Shown here: piece by piece, positions 1 through 6,472 of the stretch
How the letters are laid out: every line of letters starts with the position of its first letter
How positions within the stretch are numbered: the stretch's first letter is position 1
Virus record (IMG/VR): IMGVR_UViG_3300034378_000209
Span: 1-21,198 of that record
Strand: one strand, 5' to 3'
Source of the DNA: a virus
DNA: 21,198 bases
Made by a program: the position numbers and the translations under genes
The notes under the pieces: model-generated
What the model was told of the DNA's origin: nothing
The model's input: the letters and a program-made list of their open reading frames with translations, nothing else
Database searches by the model: none

Positions 1-1
1 C

Positions 2-157
2 AACCGGACTGCCAAGCATGAAATTCTGCATTTGTTACTAGCTAAACTATCTGACGCTGGCAGGTTACGCTATGTTATCGAGAAAGAGATCAACAGGGCG
101 GAGGAGGAGCTTGTTAGGGTATTGCTCAGAGTCGTCAAGTCAACGACTCCCCGCTAA
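2..157 (+). CDS. 3' end of an unknown phage gene, tail rewritten by IS insertion
   Basis: An open frame enters from the left window edge and ends at TAA 155-157. About 45 native residues are visible; they are rich in Glu, Arg and Leu (for example KLSDAGRLRYVIEKEINRAE) and look helical, perhaps coiled coil. The tnpB element starts at about 139, so the final residues STTPR and the stop lie in element DNA. Joining 138 to 1413, the inferred pre-insertion sequence, gives ...RVVK followed by TGA. The insertion therefore adds only five residues. I do not recognise the family, and the N-terminus is outside the window. Confidence 0.6.
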   Translation, partial: NRTAKHEILHLLLAKLSDAGRLRYVIEKEINRAEEELVRVLLRVVKSTTPR

Positions 158-270
158 AGCAGGGAGCTTGCAGTTACGCTCCACCGCAGCTCACCGCAAG
201 CAATAGTTGCTTGGGTGATTTGGCTTCAACACGTACAGCGTATGGCAAGTTGACGATTGCCCTGCCTCGG
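119..270 (-). ncRNA. Probable omega-RNA region (tnpB 3' end + right end + guide)
   Basis: In characterised tnpB elements the guide RNA scaffold is the 3' end of tnpB plus the right end, and the guide is the flanking DNA. Here the tnpB tail, the hairpin at 151-166 (CTCCCTGCTTTAGCGGGGAG on the minus strand) and GTTGAC at 139 would form the scaffold. Minus-strand TTGACGACTCTGAGCAATAC would be the guide. The 5' limit is a guess. The block GGTGGAGCGTAACTGCAAGC recurs identically in the fossil copy at 3754-3773, supporting constraint on this RNA-forming segment. Confidence 0.45.
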
Positions 271-1298
271 ATGTTCAAGGCAGCGTTGTAGTCTGCGTTA
301 GCGGAGAATCCGCAGGACTTACAGGAGAAAGTAGATTGGTCAGGACGGTTAGATTTGGACACATGTCCGCAATTGGAGCATTCTTGGGAGGTGTAATGCG
401 GGTCTACGAAGACGATAGGTACACCGGCGAGTTTAGCTTTGTAGACGATTTTGCTTTGCAAGTCGTAGAAGCTCCAGGAGTGTTGAGTTCTCCGCTGGCT
501 TTTTCTAACTCTTATCCTCTTGCGGATGCCTCTGAGGTCTTCGAGGGCAATACCGGAAGAGGTGCGTTTGCCTTTCTCAACGAGATTCTTCGAGATGACG
601 TGGTTGACGTCGTTTCTGAAACGAGATTCCTTTCGCTTGCGTTTCCTCAGCAGGCGTTTAGCAGACTTTGTGTCTTTGGCTTGCAGTCTGCTTGTAAGTT
701 TACTATGTCTGTTTCTCAGATTATTGATGTGGCTGCCGGAGAAGCTTTCGCCGTTGCTGTCGGTCGCAATATTGACAATGCCCAGGTCGATACCGAGATA
801 GTCTTCAGGTTCACTTTCGGGAGGCTCAGGTACGTCAACGCAGATGTAAAACCAGAACTGACCATCTCGGTATACGAGGTCGGCTTGACCCCTAACACGC
901 TTCAGGTCTACCTGCCTGTAATTGTAAAAGACGAAAGGTATGTCGATCCTATCTTCAAGCGTCTTGATGTTGATCTTATCGGCTTGCTTGAACTTCCAGA
1001 GCCGGTGGTCATAGACTATCGCACCGTGTTCTTTGAATCGGTGATGCTTCTTTTTGTCGCGCTTATATGCTTCTTTTACCTTGCCGATAGCGCGGACGGC
1101 AAGCTGCGCAGTAAGACCGAATTTCGCCCTGATGTGGTAGTAGCAGAGACCGTGCAGAATTATCTGGCTGTAAGTCTTCTGCTTGTACGCCACGTCAGAG
1201 ACGTAATTGCAGGCAGCGTTGAAAGCTTCCATAGTCTCCAGAAGCTTTTGCTCCTGCTGTTGGGTTGTGTGGAGTTTCAATTTCATAGTCAGTATCAT
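174..1298 (-). CDS. tnpB: TnpB, RNA-guided RuvC-like nuclease (OrfB family)
   Basis: Full-length TnpB of about 374 aa when started at ATG 1298 (MILTMKLKL, like the usual MILTYK-type N-terminus); ATG 1286 is an alternative. TnpB is the ancestor of Cas12 and cuts DNA beside a target-adjacent motif, guided by an RNA from the element's own 3' end. The RuvC acidic residues are visible: Asp in LGIDLG (about residue 171), Glu in ALEDLRG (about 253) and Asp in ADYNAALN (about 336). A four-Cys zinc finger (CSNC...CKSC) lies between the last two. An HTH-like N-terminus and a basic middle (KRKRKESRF) fit the family. The protein ends NLPYAVRVEAKSP...CGGA, and homologous sequence recurs at 3673-3800. The gene looks intact. 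The long open frame on the opposite strand is its shadow. Confidence 0.93.
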   Translation of the reverse strand: MILTMKLKLHTTQQQEQKLLETMEAFNAACNYVSDVAYKQKTYSQIILHGLCYYHIRAKFGLTAQLAVRAIGKVKEAYKRDKKKHHRFKEHGAIVYDHRLWKFKQADKINIKTLEDRIDIPFVFYNYRQVDLKRVRGQADLVYRDGQFWFYICVDVPEPPESEPEDYLGIDLGIVNIATDSNGESFSGSHINNLRNRHSKLTSRLQAKDTKSAKRLLRKRKRKESRFRNDVNHVISKNLVEKGKRTSSGIALEDLRGIRKRIRVRKSQRRTQHSWSFYDLQSKIVYKAKLAGVPIVFVDPHYTSQECSNCGHVSKSNRPDQSTFSCKSCGFSANADYNAALNIRGRAIVNLPYAVRVEAKSPKQLLLAVSCGGA

Positions 1299-1307
1299 AA
1301 TGCTAAT

Positions 1308-1337
1308 ATTGTAGGATATTATCAATGCTTTTGTCAA
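1308..1337 (-). promoter_or_regulatory. Sigma70-type promoter of tnpB
   Basis: On the minus strand TTGACA (1332-1337) and TACAAT (1308-1313) are separated by 18 bp. The predicted start of transcription is near 1300, so the tnpB mRNA would have almost no leader, and no Shine-Dalgarno is visible before ATG 1298 or 1286. Confidence 0.6.
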
Positions 1338-1363
1338 GCGTTAAATTGCGCTTAACAAGGAGG

Positions 1364-1405
1364 GCGGCATTCCTCCCCCGGATAAATCCGGGGGTCTCCT
1401 GCCGC
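1364..1405 (-). repeat. Left-end subterminal hairpin of the tnpB element
   Basis: Outer arms GCGGCA and TGCCGC enclose an inner perfect stem CCCCCGGAT/ATCCGGGGG. The same architecture occurs in the left end at 14161-14200. Such hairpins are what the Y1 transposase recognises in IS200/IS605 elements. Confidence 0.65.
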
Positions 1406-1467
1406 ATTTTCTATGATGATTAGCACGAGATTGCTCGTTGGGCATCACTTGCCGGAAGGGGTGACTT

Positions 1468-2034
1468 ATGTACAATGTTGAGTTCTTTTCAGAAGAGCTT
1501 TCTTTGATAGGAAATGAAGAACTACGTGATCATACGAGGGAGATATTATCCTATGCTCCAGCTTGGTTCTGGTGGGCACCTGCTTCGTTGACAGGGTTAC
1601 ACCATCCACCCGAAGATAGGGAGGATGGCGGGAACTGTCTTCACACGGCGAAGGTAGTTTGGCTTGCATACAAATTCTTCCACTGCTTCGATCTGGATAC
1701 AGATCCGGCGGTAGTTGCTGGTCTAACCCACGATCTTGCCAAGTACGGCTGGTATGAAGAGCCGGAGGAGCCTTCGGGGGACAGGACGGATTTCGACAAT
1801 CATCCGCATGAGGCGGCAAATTGGATGGCTCGTCGGCTTCCTAAAACAAAACATGCTATCCAGAAATGGAGACTAGCTTGTGAGTTAGTTATGACGCACA
1901 TGGGGGGTAGGGGTTTTTTCGGCCCGCACAGTTTCGAGCAGAAAATATTTCATCTAGCCGACGTGGCTGCTAGTCGGAGGGGTTTCGTCGCATTAAAGTT
2001 CTACGATGCGGAGAATTTTGAGGGATGGATTTGA
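1468..2034 (+). CDS. HD-domain metal-dependent phosphohydrolase
   Basis: 188 aa starting at ATG 1468 after GGAAGGGGTGA. The HD signature is complete in order: His in NCLHTAKVV (about residue 58), His-Asp in LTHDLAKYG (about 88), His in DNHPHEAAN (about 111-113), His in VMTHMGGRG and Asp in LADVAAS near the C-terminus. HD proteins hydrolyse phosphate esters or nucleotides using bound metals; small phage members are often nucleotide phosphohydrolases, but the substrate cannot be read here. The stop TGA overlaps the ATG of the following PP-loop fragment by one base, so the two were probably translationally coupled. Confidence 0.85.
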   Translation: MYNVEFFSEELSLIGNEELRDHTREILSYAPAWFWWAPASLTGLHHPPEDREDGGNCLHTAKVVWLAYKFFHCFDLDTDPAVVAGLTHDLAKYGWYEEPEEPSGDRTDFDNHPHEAANWMARRLPKTKHAIQKWRLACELVMTHMGGRGFFGPHSFEQKIFHLADVAASRRGFVALKFYDAENFEGWI

Positions 2035-2168
2035 TGGGTCACTACATCTCTTGGGGAGCAGGTGTAAATAGCACCGCTATAATAGCACTGCATTTGCCTG
2101 GCGAATTGGAGGCTCGTCCTGAGATAGTATTTGCCGACACTATTGACAAAATCCCTCCGATGTGGTAA
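2034..2168 (+). pseudogene. Truncated PP-loop / PAPS-reductase-like gene (N-terminal fragment)
   Basis: 44 codons: HYISWGAGVNSTAII, then EIVFADTIDKIPPMW and TAA. The layout matches the N-terminus of phage phosphoadenosine-phosphosulfate reductase/adenine nucleotide alpha hydrolase proteins: a PP-loop (usually S-G-G-x-x-S-T) followed by a strand ending FADTG. Here the loop reads W-G-A-G-V-N-S-T. The remaining roughly 200 residues of such a protein are absent; the frame stops inside a promoter whose -10 is TAATAT. It is probably a remnant left by recombination, and a functional peptide is unlikely. Confidence 0.6.
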
Positions 2169-2171
2169 TAT
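2143..2171 (+). promoter_or_regulatory. Sigma70-type promoter before the phosphoesterase gene
   Basis: TTGACA (2143-2148), 17-bp spacer, TAATAT (2166-2171). The -35 and first part of the spacer (TTGACAAAATCCCTCC) closely match the promoter at 3823 (TTGACAAAAGCCCACC). Transcription would start near 2178 and read the phosphoesterase gene. Confidence 0.7.
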
Positions 2172-2228
2172 AAAAAGGGAGATTAGTGTATTGATATTCC
2201 CGCTATTATCCCAGAGGGGGGAAACGCG

Positions 2229-3578
2229 ATGCGCTTATGGCTACAGGGAGATGAAGAGACGCTTTTGAAATTAAGGAAGCGCAAAGTGCCCTATACGAAG
2301 ATCGCCGAGCAGCTTGGCCGGACGAAAAAAGCCTGTGAGAAGAAATACGAGGAGCTAACGAGATATAGGGCGATTGAGGAGCAGATGGTTGGCCTGGAGC
2401 GCAAGAATACCTCGCTGCGCGATCAGATAAGAGTTTTAAGCCGCAAGTATAAAATCGCCTTGCAGGATAAGACCTTTGAAGAGCGCGTCATTGACGCTTT
2501 TGGCGACCTGTTGTCTGCCTATCCCGCCACAGCCCCGCCAGCTTTGCCGCGCAAAAAGCCCAAAATCGTCGATGAATTAGCCTGTCTGCATTTAGGCGAT
2601 TGGCATTTCTGCGAAGTTGTCGATATTCAGGATACGGGCGGCTTAGCGGAGTATAACAACGAAATTGCACTGCGCAGATTGCAGCACCTCGCTGAGACGA
2701 CTGTGGATATATGCCAGAATAAGTTGAAAGGCTACAGGCTAAAGAAGCTTCTCGTTATCCTGCTGGGCGATATGGTAAGCACAGAAATTCACGACCTGTT
2801 AGTTAATACACCCGACACGGCTGTCGATTCGTTGCTTACAGCGCTTTTCCTGCTGGGTCAGTTCTTCCACGACCTGGCAGCCAATTTCCATGAGGTAGAA
2901 GTTGTCGGCGTCACGGGCAATCATGGTAGGTTGCAGCAGGAGAAGCGGTACAAACAGCGGTATGCTAATTGGGATTTTGTGCTGTTTCAAATGCTCGGAC
3001 TGATGCTTATGAATCAGCCCAATATCAAATTTGATATACCCAAAAGCATCTTTACTATCAAGAATATCGGCGGCTGGGATTGGGTAATATTTCACGGCGA
3101 CCCTGTGCGGTCGTGGATGGGCATACCATTCTATGGGATCGTCCGGTCGCTCAAGAATATTAGAGATCTGCTTGAATTAGCTAGGTCGAAAAAGGAGCGC
3201 GAAGATTTGATGCGCGAACAGGCGCGCTTGCAGCAAGAATTTGAAAAAGTGCGCAAATGGTGGCAGGAGCAAGGCTATAGGTTCGACTATGGCGCTATGG
3301 GTCATTTCCATACCTCTGGCAGCCTGGATATAGGCGCGGGTGAATTGTTTATGAACGGCGCTGGGATCGGCACGACCGATTTCAGTATCGGGAAGATGCT
3401 CATAGGCTCTGAACCCCACCACTGGCTGCATGGTATCCATCATGAGCAGGGCGTATCGTGGCGCTATAACCTCCACCTGGATCGTATCCCTATTAGCTTC
3501 AAGCAGCGCTATCAACTTGGCGGCGTCGATCATATCGCTGAAGAGTGGCGGCAGGTGCTGTTGGAAGAAGTTGCCTAA
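2229..3578 (+). CDS. Calcineurin-like metallophosphoesterase with N-terminal HTH
   Basis: 449 aa from ATG 2229 after AGAGGGGGG. Residues about 10-45 (LRKRKVPYTKIAEQLGRTKK) form a Myb/SANT- or HTH-like module, followed by a coiled coil at about 50-90. The catalytic domain has the phosphoesterase metal motifs in order: GDWH (about 121), LLGDMVS (about 178), GVTGNHGR (about 230), FHGDP (about 287) and GHFH (about 357). A charged helix at about 305-345 interrupts the domain. Proteins of this build are common in phages as putative DNA exonucleases or phosphoesterases. The DNA-binding N-terminus suggests a nucleic acid substrate, but this is inferred. It is the first gene after a strong promoter. 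Confidence 0.85.
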   Translation: MRLWLQGDEETLLKLRKRKVPYTKIAEQLGRTKKACEKKYEELTRYRAIEEQMVGLERKNTSLRDQIRVLSRKYKIALQDKTFEERVIDAFGDLLSAYPATAPPALPRKKPKIVDELACLHLGDWHFCEVVDIQDTGGLAEYNNEIALRRLQHLAETTVDICQNKLKGYRLKKLLVILLGDMVSTEIHDLLVNTPDTAVDSLLTALFLLGQFFHDLAANFHEVEVVGVTGNHGRLQQEKRYKQRYANWDFVLFQMLGLMLMNQPNIKFDIPKSIFTIKNIGGWDWVIFHGDPVRSWMGIPFYGIVRSLKNIRDLLELARSKKEREDLMREQARLQQEFEKVRKWWQEQGYRFDYGAMGHFHTSGSLDIGAGELFMNGAGIGTTDFSIGKMLIGSEPHHWLHGIHHEQGVSWRYNLHLDRIPISFKQRYQLGGVDHIAEEWRQVLLEEVA

Positions 3579-3672
3579 CAGGGCTGGTTTCGTCATCAGG
3601 GGGAAATGCCTGCCCAGCTTGTATACTTTATCGCACTCGCTCGCGAAAACCCCACCTTGCCCATCCTCGTCA

Positions 3673-3800
3673 TCTTAAACGCGGCAGGAGACCCCGATGT
3701 CAACCAGCCGTACGCGATGCGTGTTGAAGTCAAAGCGCCTATTGGTGAATTGCGGTGGAGCGTAACTGCAAGCCCCTTTCGTCAGGGAGGGGTAGTTGAC
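3673..3800 (+). pseudogene. Fossil tnpB 3' end with right end (solo omega-RNA-like segment)
   Basis: Translated sequence VNQPYAMRVEVKAP matches the C-terminus of the window's TnpB (VNLPYAVRVEAKSP). The following GGTGGAGCGTAACTGCAAGC is identical to the region spanning that gene's stop, and the right end again closes with a hairpin and GTTGAC (3795-3800). The frame is shifted before the stop, so an ORF starting at ATG 3606 (fair ribosome binding site, 82 aa) runs through it to 3854; its first 22 residues are not TnpB-like. No matching left end is visible upstream. This is a decayed element in + orientation; its flank TTTTTGAATATATCCTTTTG would occupy the guide position. Confidence 0.75.
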
Positions 3801-3822
3801 TTTTTGAATATATCCTTTTGGC

Positions 3823-3851
3823 TTGACAAAAGCCCACCCGCAAGGTATACT
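3823..3851 (+). promoter_or_regulatory. Sigma70-type promoter before the parB-like gene
   Basis: TTGACA (3823-3828), 17-bp spacer, TATACT (3846-3851). It lies 23 bp downstream of the fossil right end and has a spacer start nearly identical to that of the promoter at 2143. The transcript would have a leader of about 95 nt. Confidence 0.7.
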
Positions 3852-3924
3852 TAATGTGAATTGCAAAGAACGACAATAATCTGCCTGCATAAATAACGCT
3901 TAACGCTAATAGTTATGTAATTGC

Positions 3925-3950
3925 CGCGCCTCCGATATAGTGGAGGTGCG
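3925..3950 (+). promoter_or_regulatory. Hairpin burying the ribosome binding site of the parB-like gene
   Basis: CGCGCCTCC (3925-3933) pairs with GGAGGTGCG (3942-3950) through nine base pairs including one G-U, closing an 8-nt loop. The right arm contains the whole Shine-Dalgarno GGAGG (3942-3946), seven bases before TTG 3954. This would reduce translation until it is opened by a protein, heat or an upstream event. Confidence 0.55.
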
Positions 3951-3953
3951 AAA

Positions 3954-4607
3954 TTGCTGCCCGTAGAAGACCAATTTTTGCCTTCAGGGGCAAAATACCC
4001 TGCCAGGGTAACTGAGCGCGACCTGACGGCGCTCAAGCCACACCCCGGAAATCCCCGTATTCATACGGAGGAGCAGATCCAGCAACTTTGCCGCTTTCTT
4101 GCGAAATTTGGCTATGCCAAGATCAGCATCGCAGTGCAAGCATCGACCGATCTAATCATGGCAGGGCACGGCGTTGTCGAAGCGCTCTTGCGTATGGGCA
4201 TTACGAAAGTGCTGGTCTACGAGGTGGATCTGCCAGATTCTCTGGCATTAGCCTTCATGCTCGCTGATAACAAGTCACAGGAGATGTCGTCGTGGGATAC
4301 CGACCTGTTGCCCGATCTGCTCTTTGACATTGCAGAATTGCCCGATGTCGAGCTTGAGGATACCGGCTTTGCCGAGGATGAGCTTGCCGCGCTGATGGTC
4401 GATGATGAGCCAAGCAATCAGCGAGAGGGCGATGGCGATTTTCATGACCCAGAGCAAGATAGCTTTGTCAACTTTAGCTTTGGCTCTTACTCCGGGCGCG
4501 TTGCCGACGATATATACCAATCGTTTGTCGAAAAGTATCAGCAGATACAGGAGGATTACGACGATATAATGCTCGATGATGTCCTGCGGAGGTGGCTGAA
4601 TGTCTGA
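3954..4607 (+). CDS. ParB/sulfiredoxin-fold nuclease-like protein
   Basis: 217 aa from TTG 3954, chosen because GGAGG sits seven bases upstream; an in-frame TTG at 3921 lacks a ribosome binding site. The core reads LKPHPGNPRIHTEEQIQQL, then a strand and IMAGHGVVEALLRMG, then FMLADNKSQEMSSWD. This is the ParB-N domain typical of phage proteins encoded next to DNA methyltransferases. The conserved GxxR is replaced by GHGVVEA in the box that usually reads GH.R..A, so the key Arg is missing, and the activity is uncertain. The C-terminus (about 120-217) is acidic. The stop overlaps the start of the methyltransferase gene by 8 bp, indicating coupled expression. Confidence 0.8.
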   Translation: MLPVEDQFLPSGAKYPARVTERDLTALKPHPGNPRIHTEEQIQQLCRFLAKFGYAKISIAVQASTDLIMAGHGVVEALLRMGITKVLVYEVDLPDSLALAFMLADNKSQEMSSWDTDLLPDLLFDIAELPDVELEDTGFAEDELAALMVDDEPSNQREGDGDFHDPEQDSFVNFSFGSYSGRVADDIYQSFVEKYQQIQEDYDDIMLDDVLRRWLNV

Positions 4608-5547
4608 CCTGCGCTCGCGTTTGAGACAAAGCGTCGTCAATCGCCAAGCGATGGAGAGGCGTTTTGGTATTATCCCACTCTCGGTTTTGCGCCTCAGCAG
4701 AAGGAAACTATCCAACAGGATGTTTATATATCAGCGCGAAAGGCCGGACAAGAGAGTCGCCAACGTAAAAAGCGAAGAGAAGGCGAAGAAGCTCAGAGAA
4801 GCTGGCTATCAGCATAAGGGCACTGCCAGCCAGCGCGGTGCGGGCAGGGGCAAGCCGGGCTTGACGGTTATGCCAGCCGACCTTGTCGAATTCTTCATTA
4901 AATATTACGCCAAGCCGGGCGACGTGTATTTAGATCCCTTTATGGGACAGGGCATTCAGATGCAAGTGGCGAAAATTATGGGCTTGCATTATTACGGTTA
5001 CGATCTCTCTAAGGAATTTTTCAGCTATATTAAAGCTGTCAAGGAGAAGATAGACGATGGTAAGACGAGTATCGAAATTACGTGTGGCGATAGCCGATAC
5101 CCGCTTGAGATACCCGATAATATAGGAGATTTCAGCTTTCACAGCCCGCCATATTGGGATATTGAGGACTATGGCGATGAACCCGCTCAGTTGGGTAACG
5201 CTTCTTATAAGGGCTTTTTGCTCGGCATGCAATCGGTAGCTAAAGCTTGGTTGCCGAAATTCAAGGATGACTGCTGGCATATTGTCAATGTGAACGACTT
5301 TCGTAAAGAGGGCAAGTTCTATCCCTATCACGCTGATACAATACGCATATTTCAAGCTGTGGGCTGGGAGCTTGTAGACCTCTGGGTTATCGACCAGCTT
5401 GTAAGTGGGTTATCGAAAGCGTTCGCTGTCAGCTTCAACATGAAAAGGCTCGCCCCGAAGGTTCATGAATACGCATTGGTTTTTAGGAAGGCGAAAAAGT
5501 CAAACAAAAAACACGTCACTGTGAGACAAGTTGCAAAAAGTTTGTAA
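4600..5547 (+). CDS. DNA methyltransferase (SPPY type)
   Basis: 315 aa. DPFMGQG (about residue 107) is the SAM-binding motif I, followed by YYGYDLS (motif II-like) and HSPPYWDIEDY (about 184), the catalytic motif IV. The order I before IV and the SPPY tetrad point to an amino-methyltransferase acting on N4-cytosine or N6-adenine. No restriction enzyme is encoded nearby, so it is probably an orphan phage methyltransferase that protects DNA or alters gene expression. It overlaps the parB-like gene, a common pairing in phages. The N-terminal 90 residues are basic and may bind DNA. Confidence 0.85.
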   Translation: MSDLRSRLRQSVVNRQAMERRFGIIPLSVLRLSRRKLSNRMFIYQRERPDKRVANVKSEEKAKKLREAGYQHKGTASQRGAGRGKPGLTVMPADLVEFFIKYYAKPGDVYLDPFMGQGIQMQVAKIMGLHYYGYDLSKEFFSYIKAVKEKIDDGKTSIEITCGDSRYPLEIPDNIGDFSFHSPPYWDIEDYGDEPAQLGNASYKGFLLGMQSVAKAWLPKFKDDCWHIVNVNDFRKEGKFYPYHADTIRIFQAVGWELVDLWVIDQLVSGLSKAFAVSFNMKRLAPKVHEYALVFRKAKKSNKKHVTVRQVAKSL

Positions 5548-5603
5548 AATATCGGGCTTGGAACAAAATGGCTTTTTGATACACCCCTTTTTGTCATAGA
5601 AAA

Positions 5604-5912
5604 ATGTTGACTAAAAAACCGCTAGTAAAACAAATAAGCTTTGAGATTGACGGTAACTTTTCCGACCCTGTATCCGTCTGGCAGAAGTTTCTGGAGGCGC
5701 TAAATGTTGTAAAAGGCATCACGATCCTGGCGACGCTGAAGCACGATTTCCCCGGCGGCGGCGTGTCCGGGATTGTGATCATAGGCGAAAGCCATGCGGC
5801 TATACATACATGGCCGGAGAAGAATCGGGCGTGGGTAGAACTTGTCACCTGCGGCGACCCTGCCAGCTTGACAAGTTTTCGTTATAGAATAACGGATTTA
5901 TTCAAACTTTAA
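5604..5912 (+). CDS. SpeD-like pyruvoyl-dependent decarboxylase
   Basis: 102 aa. The core GGGVSGIVIIGESHAAIHTW followed by PE and VTCGD is the S-adenosylmethionine decarboxylase (SpeD) signature. Aligned without gaps to the Thermotoga maritima enzyme as I remember it, the self-cleaving Ser63 (pyruvoyl source), His68, Cys83, Ser55 and the adenine-stacking Phe49 all coincide. The family makes decarboxylated SAM for spermidine synthesis; some homologues have changed to Arg or Orn decarboxylases, so the substrate is open. The protein is about 20-30 residues shorter than usual at the C-terminus and lacks the GRHL N-terminal motif. No Shine-Dalgarno precedes ATG 5604. It sits between the methyltransferase and the small terminase. 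No spermidine synthase is visible. Confidence 0.87.
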   Translation: MLTKKPLVKQISFEIDGNFSDPVSVWQKFLEALNVVKGITILATLKHDFPGGGVSGIVIIGESHAAIHTWPEKNRAWVELVTCGDPASLTSFRYRITDLFKL

Positions 5913-5965
5913 TTTTCTTTAGGTTTTCTTTGCAAATTTGAATTATTTGGAGGTTTGCTTGGGGC

Positions 5966-6472
5966 GTGAAAGAAAAGCCGAAACATCGCGAGGCATACGA
6001 ATACTTCTATAACTTGGGCGACCATCGCACTAACCGGAAAGTTGCTGAGGCGTTTAAGGTGTCTGAACAGAGCGTCTGCAACTGGCGGAAGGCGTTCAAT
6101 TGGGATAAGCGCGCCGACCAGCGCGACCTTGAGATAGCGACTAAAATCGAGCGGAAGACCAACAGGACGATAGTTGAATCGAAAGCCGAATATCGCGAGG
6201 ACATCAGGCGCTCGTTGAATATAATCAAGCGCGCTTGGAATCAGCTTATAACGTACAAAGACGGCGAAAACGGCAAGGAAATAGTGATAAAAGGGTCGGC
6301 GCAGCAGATCAATCAATTGAGCTTGGCTTTAGATCGATTGATCAAACTTGACCTGATTGTTATGGGCGAAGCTGTGGAAATTGGCGAGAATCAGTTTACA
6401 TTTGAAGTGGTAGGCGTGGATGTGGATAAGTTCCCATCGCCCGCGCCCGCGTCTACAACTGATAATGAATGA
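5966..6472 (+). CDS. terS: Terminase small subunit
   Basis: 168 aa from GTG 5966, with GGAGG at 5949-5953 (spacing somewhat long). Residues about 20-45 (DHRTNRKVAEAFKVSEQSVC) form a helix-turn-helix that would bind the packaging site. A helical middle (about 55-130) probably makes the oligomer, and the C-terminus carries a Pro/Ala tail. It is identified mainly by size, HTH and position directly before the large terminase, with which it overlaps by 8 bp. The sequence resembles phage Terminase_5/PBSX-type small subunits. Confidence 0.8.
   Translation: MKEKPKHREAYEYFYNLGDHRTNRKVAEAFKVSEQSVCNWRKAFNWDKRADQRDLEIATKIERKTNRTIVESKAEYREDIRRSLNIIKRAWNQLITYKDGENGKEIVIKGSAQQINQLSLALDRLIKLDLIVMGEAVEIGENQFTFEVVGVDVDKFPSPAPASTTDNE

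Larger units (their letters stand above)
139..1412 (-). mobile_element. IS200/IS605-type element carrying only tnpB (IS1341-like)
   Basis: The element reads on the minus strand. Its left end is near 1412: minus-strand AGAAAATGCGGCAG next to flank ATCAT. It continues into a subterminal hairpin (1364-1405), a promoter and tnpB. The right end closes with a hairpin and GTTGAC at 139. The left boundary is supported by alignment with two related ends in the window, at 13045 and 14152, which start AGAAGACGCGGCAG next to TTTAT. No tnpA (Y1 transposase) is present, so mobility would need one in trans. By analogy with known elements, ATCAT would be the target-adjacent motif and minus-strand bases 138 to 119 the guide. 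Confidence 0.8.

Noticed and set aside
336-1355. Long + strand ORF of 339 aa
   Set aside because: It is antisense to an intact tnpB with all RuvC and zinc-finger motifs, and its translation has no recognisable domain.
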